Part shown: positions 1 to 13,100 of the stretch, piece by piece
Layout of the letters: every line of letters begins with the position of its first letter
Position numbering within the stretch: the stretch's first letter is position 1
Assembly (NCBI GenBank): GCA_018697195.1
Contig: CM031864.1
Location: 18,244,129 to 18,308,128, forward strand
Direction: 5' to 3'
Length of the DNA stretch: 64,000 bases
Origin: Certhia americana
Taxonomy: Eukaryota > Chordata > Aves > Passeriformes > Certhiidae
Notes under the pieces: model-generated
The model's database searches: none
The model's input: only the letters and a program-made list of their open reading frames with translations
What the model was told of the DNA's origin: nothing
Translations under genes and position numbers: made by a program

Positions 1-3000
1 CAAATAATGTGCAAGAATTTCTTTGCTACTATCCAAGAAGGGATACCATATTGTCTAGTTCTTTAATTTTATCCTTAAAAGTGACTGAATATGTGCTGAT
101 GTTTTAAAAAAATCCTCAGCACCTGCCATGAGAAATTTCAGACTGAATGGTTCAAGTGAGATGAGGTCATAAACACCAGGTCTTAGAACGCAAACCTGAC
201 CAGCAGCTTGAACATAATAGGAGGCATTATGTTCAGTTTCTGGGTGTTACAGTTCAGGATATTCCAAGAAGCATAGCTACATACAGAGAACATTGCCTGC
301 CTGCTAAGCTATTGTACGTAAGAAAGAACATTTGAGAGTGATGGAAATTATGTTCAGCTGCACCTTCTCTAATTAGGCAGAAAATGTTTGCTTTTAAGTT
401 GAGTTTCTCTGTTGCTGTGTCCTGTTATTAAAGTAATTGGTCTCTGTTCTTTGTCTGACCCAGGAGGGGATACAGATAGGGATAGTCATCTGACTTAACC
501 AGTCTAGCAAGGAACTGTCATGTTTTCATTTGGCACCTTCCTCTCCCTGTCCACATTCCTGCTCCACTTTTAACCAGGTAAGTTTCTTGGTAAGGAAGTT
601 GAGCCCTAAGTGCAGGCAGCAGCAGGATTCATTCTCAGTGAATAAATACTACACTCATAAGAAATAATAAGAACTTTGTTATTAAAGCTTGGAGTCAGGA
701 AGCTTGAGTTCATATTTGATTTTTTCTGTATATTCTATGTGACTCATGAAAAACAAAGAGCTGGAAAATGTCCATGAGTTTACAGTGTTGCTCACCTCTT
801 TTGCTGATTCTGAGAAACATGTCTGAAGATGGTTAACATGTAAAATATCCCTTAAAAACAAGTAGTCTCAGAAGTGTCAATGTTAATCTCCCTTGTTGTG
901 GTTCCCCCACTGCAACACACCAAGCAGGTTGAATTGTTAATGTCTTAAAACACAAATAAACCACTGTGAGTTCCTGGGTACTCCAAGATTGTAGATACTA
1001 TCTTTTCCTTTACAAGAAACCACATACTTGAGAGATCAGTGCAGACTTATGAGTGAATGTAAATCCTCACCATACTAATCTCTCATGAAAGTGGCTGTAG
1101 TTGGATACAAGATTGAAATGAAGATATTTATATTATAAAGTTAGCATCTTGTCCATGTAGACCAGGGAACTGAGACCCTTCCAACATGGGCTTCTCACCA
1201 GAGAGAGAGCACAAGCCAGTGGACGCCTCTCTGGCCACATAAAAGGACCAGTTCTCTAATCCGATACTCTTTTCCCAGAATTCATTTTCATCGCATTTCT
1301 ATTTCAACACTACAAAATATCACTTCTGAAACTCCCTGCTATTCACTGAGTGCTCAAATGACTCAGCTGCAGAACCAGGCGCTATCCTGTGAAAGCAGTA
1401 GAACAGAAAATTCTAAATTGATCTTTCAGGCAATTTTTGGCAGGATTGGACAAATTACAAGCAAAAGTTTTTGCTATATTTTGGATGTGGGTGTTTAAAT
1501 CTGAGTCTTGGTTCCTGGTATTTTCTTTAACTGTAGCATGAGGATCCTCATTTGTGAATAGTGGCATACCGTGGTGTCAGGTGCATCCATCCCAAACGCT
1601 GAGCTGGAGCTCGAAACTGGGAGCCGAGCCCCACCTAGTGACAGATGATAAAAGTACTCAGCTGCTACTAAGTAGAATGAATGTTTTATTTGATTATGTT
1701 TGAAATTCAGAGAAAAAAAAACTTATTACAATTAAAATATTTAATTTACCATTAAATAAAATACCTATTCTAATAATGAGTTATTATCTAGAATTTCTAA
1801 GATAATTGCTCCTTGACTAACTGAAGAACTACAAGAAATTCGACTGATATTGCTCAGTAAAATCAGGCCTTTACTGCTGATTCCAATGTTTTTACATGAA
1901 ATTCAGTTACCTGGATTCTGGAGTTCTTTAAAATATATTTGTTCCACTTGTCGTTTTCCTCTAGTCACAGTAAGAATGGAACACAAAACTTAAGGAGGAT
2001 CCTTCAAAAAGTGCCAGATCAACAGCAAAATATTAGCACGTGATGACAGCAAGGCATCAGATTCTATCATGGGCCTTCATTACTGGCATTGTTCTTCAAG
2101 ATGATTTTTATTAATCAGATAATGATTCTGTCTCACAACACTCTTTTTGTCTGGGTTAAAGGTTATTAATACTTTTGGTAAGTTTTCTTAATATAATAAA
2201 AAATTAAGCTCTTAATTAAAAAAAAAAGAAAAGAAGTGAAGCTTCATGTGAAATTTCACATTTGTATTTCAAGAGAAAATTACTTTTCCTACATGTATTT
2301 TTAAAGTGCAACAGCACAAAGTGAAGGAAAAACTATTTTCTCTATTTAGGATTTATAAACACAAAACTACCCTTTCAGTTTTTTAATTTTATTCTAATTT
2401 TCACCCAAATTCTGAAAACTCAAAAAAAATTGATGGCTAATGAGCATTACAAGACTGATATGCTGATAAAGACAAGAACTATGAGCTGGCTGGAAGCTAA
2501 ATTATTTAATAAATCCTTTGTAAGACAGAGTTTTTAGAAATCTTTCCTGCTGTGTTTCTTCAGAACCACTTCTTGGGAGGAGGTAGGAGAGGGGGTGTGT
2601 GTAAATTTAGACCAGAATTGTAGTAAGTTCTGTCAAAACAGTTAAAATGTCAATTTCATAAACATTGTATGACTTACCCTTTTGAGAAAATGTAGTTATT
2701 TCCAGTCAGCTTAGGAGGATTCTCAAATGCTCTGGGGCAGAGGTTCACTCCTTTTTATAAAAGCCCAGTTTCTAATATTACCCATTTACTTCCATCTGTG
2801 CTTGTTTGTCACCAAGGTTTCATGCTGCATTTTCTCCAGAGAACTGGAATACATTGGCTTTGTTTTGCTTTCTTTTTCTAGACAAGGCTAGCCTAGTGCT
2901 CTGTCTCCTATACAAGATGGACCAATTCTTAAACAATTTTACAAAACAACTTCCATTTAATTCAATTTTATTGCAGATGTTGTGTTACTTCTTAAAGAGG

Positions 3001-3479
3001 ACATTTATTTGTTCCACTGACTGTCAGGAAGAGGACAAAACTGTACTTTTAACATCCTTTCAACTGGTAATTTTCTCTAGATTATTGACCTGAATTTAGT
3101 GAACATAAAATTAAATAGGCAACAGGCACAGAGAAAACATATTATAAAAAGGAATAAATCTCGCATTCCTTGGTCATCTGAGTTACAAGGATTGACCTAA
3201 TTCAGTGTTATTCCTGTTGTTGCAGATTATTCCTGTGCATGCAAAAGGTATATGGACATACATGAGAAGTATGTATAGAATGTACAATACAGCATATCAG
3301 CGTGATGTGACTGTACAAACAACAACCAAACCGAAGCTGAAAAGGATCTCTGGCCATCTGTGTATCGATAACGCAGCCGGAGCAGCCGAACGGGCATCAG
3401 CGGGCTTTGCAGGACGGAACATCCCCCACTTTGCGCCGACAGTAACAAATCTTCAGCCATTCCCAGGAATAAGCTAATG
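1..3479. other. Upstream intergenic sequence, no gene recognised
   Basis: AT-rich sequence with A/T homopolymers (for example near 2220). Short open frames, including 2806-3093 and 3205-3477, have no family resemblance I can recognise. I see no splice-linked coding signal on either strand. Confidence 0.6.
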
Positions 3480-3488
3480 AAGGGTGAA

Positions 3489-3510
3489 ATACAGACCTGC
3501 CGGTCTGTAT
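3489..3510. repeat. Perfect inverted repeat at the upstream edge of the CpG island
   Basis: Arms ATACAGACC and GGTCTGTAT (9 bp each) are separated by TGCC. Each arm contains a CAGAC/GTCTG box. The right arm runs into TATAAA (3508-3513). Confidence 0.6.
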
Positions 3511-3711
3511 AAACCTGCGGCTGTGGAGGAGCTGCCGAAGCCCCCGAGGCAGCCTCATCGCCGTCAGGCGGAGCGGAGGCGCCCCGGGGGCAGCAATGTC
3601 TGCTGCCCGGGCCCTTCCGGCGGCCCCGCGGCCTCCGGCGCATGGAGCCTGCGGCCATCAGCGGCGGGCGGAGCTGTGCGGATCTGCCACCGGCCCGGCG
3701 CGGAGCGCCCC

Positions 3712-4098
3712 NNNNNNNNNNNNNNNNNNNNNNNNNNNNNNNNNNNNNNNNNNNNNNNNNNNNNNNNNNNNNNNNNNNNNNNNNNNNNNNNNNNNNNNNN
3801 NNNNNNNNNNNNNNNNNNNNNNNNNNNNNNNNNNNNNNNNNNNNNNNNNNNNNNNNNNNNNNNNNNNNNNNNNNNNNNNNNNNNNNNNNNNNNNNNNNNN
3901 NNNNNNNNNNNNNNNNNNNNNNNNNNNNNNNNNNNNNNNNNNNNNNNNNNNNNNNNNNNNNNNNNNNNNNNNNNNNNNNNNNNNNNNNNNNNNNNNNNNN
4001 NNNNNNNNNNNNNNNNNNNNNNNNNNNNNNNNNNNNNNNNNNNNNNNNNNNNNNNNNNNNNNNNNNNNNNNNNNNNNNNNNNNNNNNNNNNNNNNNNN
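3712..4098. other. Assembly gap (387 N)
   Basis: A run of N inside the CpG island. It hides most of the core promoter and 5' UTR of SLC44A3. Confidence 0.99.
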
Positions 4099-4136
4099 CG
4101 CCCCGGGCCCGCCCGCAGCCCCCGCGGAGCCCGGCC

Positions 4137-4148
4137 ATGGAGCGGCAG
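4137..4148 (+). CDS. SLC44A3: SLC44A3 exon 1 (coding part)
   Basis: Encodes only M-E-R-Q and is followed by a gtgagc donor. The ATG context (gcccggccATGG) is a good initiation site. The next exon joins in phase 0 across a 181-bp intron. The 5' UTR lies partly in the N gap, so an upstream in-frame start cannot be excluded. Confidence 0.7.
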
Positions 4149-7100
4149 GTGAGCGCAGGGCCGGGGCAGCGGCGGGGGACAGCGCACCTGGCTTCGGCAC
4201 TGACTGCCGGGCGCTCGGCACTGAGAGCGCCAAGTTACGCGACTGCTGAAATCTCCGCCCTCTGGAACTTGAGTTAATTTCACAGGAAGTTCGTTCTGTT
4301 GTTTTCTTGAACTTTTTTTTTCTATTTAGGACTCTGGAGACAGTGTTTCTGAACTACAGGAATGGAGACCAGCCGTTTACAGAAGGTGCACAGACCCTCT
4401 CTGGCTGCTTCTCTTCTGTCTTTTTTGGGCTGGTTTGGTAAGCATAAGTTTGTTTGGTTCTCTCCTGGAAGGTTAAATCAGATCCAAAGTTAACAGGGTT
4501 CTGCATAATGTTACACTAAATCTAAACTGAAATTGTTACGGGCACAGGTCCCCAGGATTGCCCGGGGATAGATCTTACCTTTGTGGTGGTGCAGTGCTTT
4601 ATTGTAGTGTCTGTCACTTCTAAGTTCTGCCCATGTGCTTTAGATAGGTACACACAGGGCTCGGTTATTTAGAATTTGCTTTATTTTGTAAGTCAGGACA
4701 GACTCTGACTGGGCTCTTTTTTCTACTAATTCATTGTAGCCGTGATATCTTGCAACGTGTGTCCATGTAATGCTACATTAAGTCACTATCTTAGAACAAC
4801 GTGCAAGCTTTTGGGAGAAGGCTTTTTGTTTCTGGAGTGTGAATGGCATGTTTAATGATATGACTCAGTCTACTCAGGATTTTTGTAAATACACTTTTTA
4901 ATTCCATGCCTAGTAACTTTTAAAATGGAAGCTGATGCAGAACATTGTCTGCACATTTTGAATACTACATAAATGGAAGGTAGACTTTGTGAGCGGGATA
5001 GGGGTAGTGCTTTGATCAGTGGAAGGGATGCCACAAATGAAACCTGTCAAATGGCAAGGATTTAGGATTTTTTGTCTGATTTCCCTCACTGTTTTAATGG
5101 CTCACTTTCTGTGAAATACCTTGTTGCATACATGTATTTGTCTTCTTGTGTTTGAGCTTATTTTTAAAATATTTGGGAAAACATAATGACACTAATTTGT
5201 TTACACAGTGGGAAAAATTGAAATTGCATTAATAGCTCTGTGGAAATGGGTATCATGGCCATGTGTAGATACACCCCTGCAGCTATTACTCTGTTACTTA
5301 ACAATATTTATGGCTTTTATCCAGCATTCTGCACTTTAAAAAAAAAAAAAGTCACCTACACAGTGGACCTGTAAGGCCCACCTTTAGTGGGAATACCAGA
5401 ATTTTTCTAAAAGCCTGTTTCAGTTGATTTACAGTGCCAGCTTATTTCTTGTTTCCTTCTGTGAAAATTTTAATTATTAACAAATACTCTGTAAACGAAC
5501 TGGATCTGGAAATATTTTGTTCTTGTAACGAATCACATTCACAAGTAGTATGTTAGCTTGAACTGAGGAGTCTCTACAAAGATGTCCATATTGAGACAGC
5601 ATTAGCATGCCATCATAATTCAAAAAACATTCTGAACTAGTTAAGACTGCCAAGTAAGAGTCTACTATTAGCAAAAATGAGATTGCTCTCAGGAAGCACA
5701 TTTGTACATGTTTGTGTATGAGATGTGTTTTTGTCCCGATCCAATCTGTAGTCACAAGTACTAAAAGTAGAAAAACAAATAAAGGCTCTAAAGCTGAAGT
5801 AAGAAGGCAGTTGTGCTGGTTCTGATCTGTGCAGTCTGTCTCGAGCACAGCCAATGTTCAGCCGTATTTGTTCAAAGTAGCAGTGGTTAATGTGGGACTG
5901 AGTCTGGCTGCTGCCAGCAGTTGGCACATAGCCATGGAGCTTAGTGATTGTCCTTGGTGTGTGTGAAATGTGTCTTGCACCCCATGGGACAGAGAAGAAG
6001 CTTGCATCACTGAGTTCTTCAGTAGCTGGAGAGATGGGGAGATAAGTCTTGGGTAAAGCAGTACTCAGGAATTCACCAGTTTCACATAAGAATTGCTGCC
6101 TCTTGGCACTTGCAAAGGTTCTTTCCAAGGATTGTTTTGGCCCTCATGATCTACAGGAGGGTTTAAGCTGCATTCCTAGACAAGGTCTTTTATTTTGACT
6201 AAAGATTGCTGCTACTTGGCCAGCAGAGGTACGTAGCTGCCTCTGGGGTTTACAGGAAGATGATCTATTGGAACTTTGATCTGACAGCAGAACAACTAAA
6301 AGGTCTGGGCAGTGTCACCTAAGTACACACTGTGGCTTTCTCCAGATTTTTCACATGTATTAAAGAGTGATCCTTCCTGAAATTTCAGGTAATATCCATT
6401 TAAAATATATTTTGTGCTCAAAATACCTCTGATTAAATTCACTAGCAGCTTCAAGGGCCCATCATGGCAGCATTTGTATTGCCCAAGTGTGTCTTGAAGG
6501 TCACCCTGTAAAATGAGATGCAGTGAGCACATGAAAGATCACCATTTGAGTGATATTCCCTAGTGACACACATGAACATCACTAGGAACAGGGTTTAGCA
6601 CCTTAGTAAGGCTTTCCTCTTATTTTAATCAGGACCTCTATATTTCTTCTCCTGTGTTATTCTGCTTAATTTATATACTTTTAACAATAGATGAAGGAAA
6701 GCTCTAAGGAAGCTATAGGGCTAAACTTGCATATGTCTTGCTCTGACCTTGTGCAGAGTTATTAATTTTGGAGTTAACTGTTTGCAATCAGAAGGCAAAA
6801 ATGTATGACTTAAAAGGAATATTAATTGAATGGGAAGGAAGAGCTATGGTAACGTGTTTTCACATTAAAAAATATTTTGACAGATGTTTATAAGTGGCTA
6901 TGCTGTGGTGGCTGGTGCTGCAGGAAGACTTGTGCTTGGATATGACAGCTTTGGGAACATATGTGGTCAGAAGAACAGTCCTGTAGAAGGGGCAAATCTT
7001 TCTGGATTGGACATGACTAATAAAAAGTAAGTACATCAGATAATGTTTAAATAAATCAAATGTTTTAGAACTTAGTAAAATACACGTTTTCTAGTTGTCA

Positions 7101-10100
7101 GTCATATACGTCTGTGTATCTACACAGGTATATTGAAAGGCAAAAGAGGTGGGAATAGTGCAAAAGAGTGAGTGAAATTAATAAGTTAAGATAGAATTCA
7201 AATATGTACTGCGTTGTTATGCTTTATGCAGCTGCCTTCTTAAAGAGGATCTTAAATGGGACATCAGCCAAACAGGCAGTCATTCTATATGGCAAACCTT
7301 TCTACTTAAGGATGTTGCAAGTTGAAGTTCCCATTCATTCCACTGACTCCTTTGGAAAAAGTTTCACTTGCTTTGTAGCACTATAAAGATGGAAAGAAGG
7401 TACAGAACTTAAACCTACAAAAAATAAGAAAGCTTGTTTTCTGAGAAGAGGATCTGTTTTTCTTTCTAGGTATGTGTTCTTTCTGAATTCATGCAACCTG
7501 AAAATACAAAGCCTCAAAATCAGTTCACTTTCCTTGTGCGTGTCAAGTTGTCCACAACAGCAACTCAACTCTTTGGAAGATCTCCAGAATTTTGCAAGGA
7601 ATAATGGTGTGCCACAGGGAATATGAGTACCTTAGCATATCTGTAGAACAGCTGAGCAGCTTCCATTTGTTTTTTATTGTGTTTCTTACGCTAGGGAGTT
7701 GTATCTTACCATTAATTTCCTCAACAGTTCATGGTAACAGAAAATAGAATGTCTTGTTTCTGCTTTATTTCAAAACCATAGTTTCTAGAAATGTTACAGC
7801 TGTCTTATGCAAATTAGTAAGTTGTTGATTAATTTCTGCACAGTGCTGAGATTATGTAGCAGAAAACTGACTGCTGAGAATGAATTAACTAGTGAAGTTT
7901 GGTGGGGGTGCTAGTAGGTGACCAGAGTTCATATGCTGTTTGAGATTCTTGTCCGATTGGTTCATTTAAATGTAATTAAAACTATGGTGAAATTATTAAT
8001 TCCATGAAGACACTAGTGAATTTATCCCTCTAGACATCAGACCCTGATGAAATTTTACTTGATTCTGGTGTTCAAGATGAAAATGCTGTCCAAAGTAGCT
8101 GTTGTGTCAAAGAGGCTCCAGTTTATTTATGTCCAAGATGTAAATAAAATAATCTGTAGCCTAATCTTTATTTCATGGGGTATGTATAAACTTCAGACCA
8201 CATGAATATTAATGGCTATTTTTGCTGGAGGTCAGTGTCCCATTCTTTTTTTGTTTTGATGTTTCATTTGGTAAGGATGGCTATTTAAATTCATAATATT
8301 TGTTTTAATTTAATTTTGGGGTAGTTTGACATGATTTTGTATGTGCAGAAATCTGTAAACCCCTGCGAGATTATGTAAGTATTTTCAGTCTAACTACATA
8401 AAATTGCATCAAATTCCAGCTAAAACTACCTGCATGTCTATGTCAGGGCAGGGAGAAGTCTTGCATTTTGAATGGCTTGGATGTATCCAGCCTTTCTCTC
8501 CCAGAAGCACTGTCTAATGGAGCAGAGTGTTGTTAGCAGAGTACCTGGTAATACTTCTCCTAGACCCCAGCACAAGTTAGGGTTCTGGATACATATATAT
8601 TCTACTCTAACTCTGAATGGCCTAGTTCTGTTGTAGTTTCCATTGTTTCAGGTTTTACTCTTATCCTAGTGAGCAAGGATTAATAGCCAAGTATGGCACT
8701 GTGGAACAAGTGTGCCTGCCCTCCAGGAACACAAGTGGTAACTGTAGTTAAGTCTAGAAGGGAAAAGATTCTGCAGAGATTGGTTTAGACTTACTCAATT
8801 ATCTAAGTTATTATTCACATTCCCACTGAAATATCAGGGATGAAAATGGCCTGCTAAGGGATCAAACCAGAAATGTAAACAAAACTTAGCTCTTAATGTG
8901 TTTTTTTCTATCATTTTTTTACTAATCTTAAGTTACATTTTTCTTTTTTTTTTTTTTTTTTTCCTTTCTTTTTAAGGTTCTTTTCTTTGTGTTTACAACC
9001 TGAATGTTTCCAGTTACACAGTAAATCCAGAGGCAGCTCAGCTGTGTCCCACACTGCCAGTTCCACCAAGGTAAGAATGCCTGGGTACTTTATAACCTCC
9101 TTGAGTGCAAACAGCTTCTTATGCATTGTTACTTACTCACGTTTTGTATTTGGCTTGATGCTTCACACTCAGGATGGTTTTGGTTTGTTTATTTATTTTT
9201 GTCCATGTTTCCTTACAAGTTTTTTTATGTGCCAGTGAACATGCCAGTGTCCTGTCCCACAGAATAAGCAAGGACTGCATTCCTTCCATTCCTCTACCCT
9301 TTTGAGAGTTTTCCCCCAAGTTAGGAAAAAGGACCCGTATGAGGAACAGCTTAGCTCCTGCACAGATTTTGCTTTCTCTCTCAATGCCAAGGATGTGGTC
9401 TTCAGCCTTGCTTCTTCTCCCCATCCCAGAAATTTCCATCAGAATAATTTTATAGCCAGATGGCTTGAAGCACAGATCTGTGGATGTTGCTGAGTTTGTC
9501 AAATCTGGCATTTGTATGTCAAAATTCTTAAACCCATGATTTTAAGTTCCACTGTGTCATGCAAATCAGCAGGGAATTGGAATGTCTGTGTTTGCAGAAC
9601 TAACTCATCTGCTGTGAACAGCAGAAAATGGAAGAACAAAGTGAAGAGAAGGACAGCGTGTAAATTGATGAAAAAATATGGCATGTTTCACTTATTTCTT
9701 CAACTTTCTAGGCCTTTTTGGAGTTGTCAAGGAACTCAGCAGTTATTTATCTTTCACAGTAATATTACATAGTAGAAGCAAATCTAGTCAGTGAAACTTT
9801 CAGCTGTTGATAACAAAGCCTCTCCTTTTCAGGTATGAATATACCGTTGACTGTTGTAGGGCAGCACTGCCAAATTGGGACAATAAATATATGCGAGAAG
9901 CTTGGCTGGGAGTGCCAAATAATTTTGTATAAATATTAGATGCTGTTAATTGTACCTTGCAAACATTGTTTTGGTGTGGCTTTTAGAATGCTTAAATATC
10001 ATAAAAACAATACCAAGTGTCTGTGATCTAGAATTATCTACAACATCATAGGCTACAGCCATGTTAGCATGAACTTCGTTTTTGCATAAACATATGGGAG

Positions 10101-13100
10101 CAAAGCAGGTGAAGCCAGACTAGAAAGGGAGAAGGAGCTAAATGCTGATGGTGATAGTTAATGAGAGAGTTATTAATGTCTTTCCCCAGGCTGATCTTGA
10201 ATGGATCTGCTCTAATGTAGTGATACAGGTGTGACGCCATTAGAGTTTATTTTGCAGATGATACATAAAACTGTTTTTTAAAACAGAATGCTCCCTGTGG
10301 AGAATGGCAAGATGGATCTCTGTGGATTTTCTACTCCTTCTCCAGTAATTAATATTTTTTACCACTTTTTTTTTATCCTTTCAGTAAGTCCTTTCCATTA
10401 TTTAATCGATGTGTTCCACAAAATCCTGAATGCTATTCCAAATATGCATCTGTCCTAATAAGTATGGTTAATGAAATGGATGTTTTTCACCGAATTCTGA
10501 GTGGAATATTGGCAGGAAGAGATACTGTGATAGGACTGAGTGTCCTTGCACTAGGTAAGGTTATAAGTAAAAAGTGAATAATGACATTCAATTAAAACAT
10601 TAAAATGTTTCTTATAAGTCTATATGTTTAAATAAAAAATGGACTTTTTTCATATTTTCTGTGCAGAGTTATTTTTAAGGAAGAGTGATTAGGTTTTATC
10701 AGGAGGCATTGAATAGATAGGTGAACTGCAGATCTCTATCAGATTCTGTGTTCCATGTCATGGCTATATACCTCATTTCGCAGGACTGTAAGAAATTATT
10801 GAGGAAAAAAATGACATCAGCATGAATACTTGAACTTATCTCTTAAAGTTATTAAAATGTTACTAAAAAGCTAGTATTTCCTATGGTGAAATACATCAGC
10901 TATAAGTTCCTTCTTATTTGAGTTAGAGGTAACTGTGTGCTTTAAATGTTAAAAAGGTTGCCAGCTTTACTAAATGCTGTTGCTTTTAAGATTACTGTTT
11001 AAAAATAAAAGCCAAAATTCTACAAGAACTCAAACTTATTTTATATATTTTTCAGCCTTCTCTTTGATACTGGTTCTAGCCTTCAGATTTATTCAAACCC
11101 TCCTCATCCATATTCTGATTGCCCTGGTTGTATTCGGGTTGTTGTGTAAGTACATTTACTGGTTTACTGTACTGAAGGATTAGCAGCTGAACAAACAGCT
11201 ATCCTTTATTTCCACAGCCATCCTCAGTAACCTTCAGCTTACCACAGTCATTTCCAAGCTGAGGCCTGCTTGCCTTTTGGTGCCAAGGTCTGGCTGTGCT
11301 GTTCCAGCTGCTGAGTGTTAGGATGATGTTGATGTTTATTGTTTTTATAGATGCCTAGAAACAACATTTCTTTTGGCAGATGAATGCAGTTATAAAAATG
11401 CTACTGTTTCAAAGAATGCTTAGTGAACTCTGATATTGCCTGCTTTAGGAAGAGAGAACCATAGGAATGTGTCTGGCTAAAGCTTGTCTTTCCATGAAAG
11501 TTGGCTTTGTATCTCCATAATGAAATTACATGCCTGAGCCTTAGGATTATTGCAAGAAATCCAAATGTTCTGCTGCGGTTTTACCTCAGACTGACAGGCC
11601 ACTAGTGGAGGTTTCTCTGTGATCACTGATCCTGTGCCCCACTTTGCTAACTTCCAGTATTCCTGAGCTGAGTGTGGGATAGTGGGGAGGGAGGCCATGC
11701 AGGCAGCAGCCTGCCAGCTGCAGTGTGCCTTGCCCGTCCTCATGCTGCTCTGGTTTGCTCAGTTGTCTCAGGTGTTCTCTGGTGGCTCCATTATGACTAC
11801 AGGAATGACCCCAGCACTGAACTGGAAACAGAAAAGGAAAACGTAAAGTTCCTACTTGGATATGCCATCTTCTCAACAATAGTTACTGTAAGTAGCATTT
11901 TGCCCTAAACAATGGCAGAGGCTGTAACTTGAAAACTTGAGCTACGGTGGTTCTGCAACAATAAAAATAATTCCTAATTCTTTTCAAATTGGAAAATGAG
12001 AATAAATTCTAAGATCGTCTTAGATTCATTCAAATATGATCACAAAATAATAGAATGGTTAGGGTTGGAAGGGACCTTAAACATCCCTAGTTCCAACTAG
12101 ATTTTTAGGCCCTCGTCAAAACTATAAAAAATGGTTTTATATCTTCATTGTGAAACTTGTTTGTCAGCCTGGCCATATCTCAAACCTGTATGAACAGTGT
12201 TTGTTGCTGGTGTAAAAATGCAAGTATTGTGTTCTATCCCCATTTTGTTCTGCATCAGTTCACTGGAGAATTATGTTGAATAAACACAGGGCGCTGGCTG
12301 AGTATGAACATGAGATCTGTGGATTCATCCCACCTGGTCAGCAGGAGAAAGGGGTGGCAGCTCTTTTAGACAATGAAAGGGGCAATGAAATGCAGGCAGC
12401 AGTGTCTAGACCTTGAGTTATGGGGTTAAATTTTTGTTTTCTCTCATTGAGCTTGTTTCACAACAGAAAATCTGAGTGTGGCTTGCAACTTCTTAAGTGA
12501 TTTTTTTCACTCTGATGTTGCAATGTTAAAAAGAGCCATTGCTCAATTTGAGGGTACAGTCAATTTGTACTTCATGAGACACATGATATTGCCTGCTTTA
12601 GGAAGAGAGAACCATAGGAATGTGTTTCATGAGTCAAAGCAGTTGTCCTGTTGTCTTAGAGGTAAGTAGGATCTATATGAAATTTGCCCGACATGAACAG
12701 TCTGACAGTGACAATGTAAATGTGTCACAGATCAGGTATTTTTTATAGCCTTCCATAGTTATGACCTTTTTATATCTGCTGATACTAAAGAGCTAAGAAA
12801 AACTTTCTTGGAATGCATGTGTGTTCCAGTACAACTGGCTGTTGTTTGCAGAACTGTGGGAACATCCACTGCTGCAGGTTACACTTCTCTTCAGAGCTGG
12901 TGGCTTCTTTCTAGAGCAGGCAAGAAAACTAGTGAAGCAACTGCCACTGTTTGTATTTGTTTTGAAGATTCCAACCTCCCTTTTAATTGCTGATCGTAGT
13001 TCCTAGTCACATATAAAGAAATAGGGATAGTGGTTTTTGACTTGGTTTTTTTCAAATAGGGGTTTTGACTTGGGGTTTTTTTTACTTTGGGAAGACAATA

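Larger units (their letters stand above)
3480..4270 (+). promoter_or_regulatory. CpG-rich promoter and first-exon island of SLC44A3
   Basis: GC and CpG content rises sharply at about 3480 and falls again after about 4260, while the surroundings are AT-rich. The start codon and first donor lie inside. Open frames in several readings here are a by-product of GC richness and the N gap, not genes. The transcription start cannot be placed because of the gap. Confidence 0.7.

Noticed and set aside
2756..3093. TATAAAAG followed by a 95-codon frame upstream of SLC44A3
   Set aside because: TATA-like strings are frequent in AT-rich DNA and the frame has no recognisable content.
3227..4283. Several long open frames on both strands across the CpG island
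   Set aside because: They exist only because the N gap is read as open sequence and the flanks are GC-rich. Only the short SLC44A3 exon 1 has splice and family support.
5637..6128. 163-codon minus-strand open frame in SLC44A3 intron 2
   Set aside because: No recognisable domain, no splice partners and no codon pattern that stands out. It is compatible with chance, though it is the longest gap-free non-gene frame in the window.
11772..11887. Exon 8 starting at the downstream AG
   Set aside because: It drops three residues from a conserved membrane segment; the upstream AG restores the family alignment. Kept only as a possible minor splice choice.
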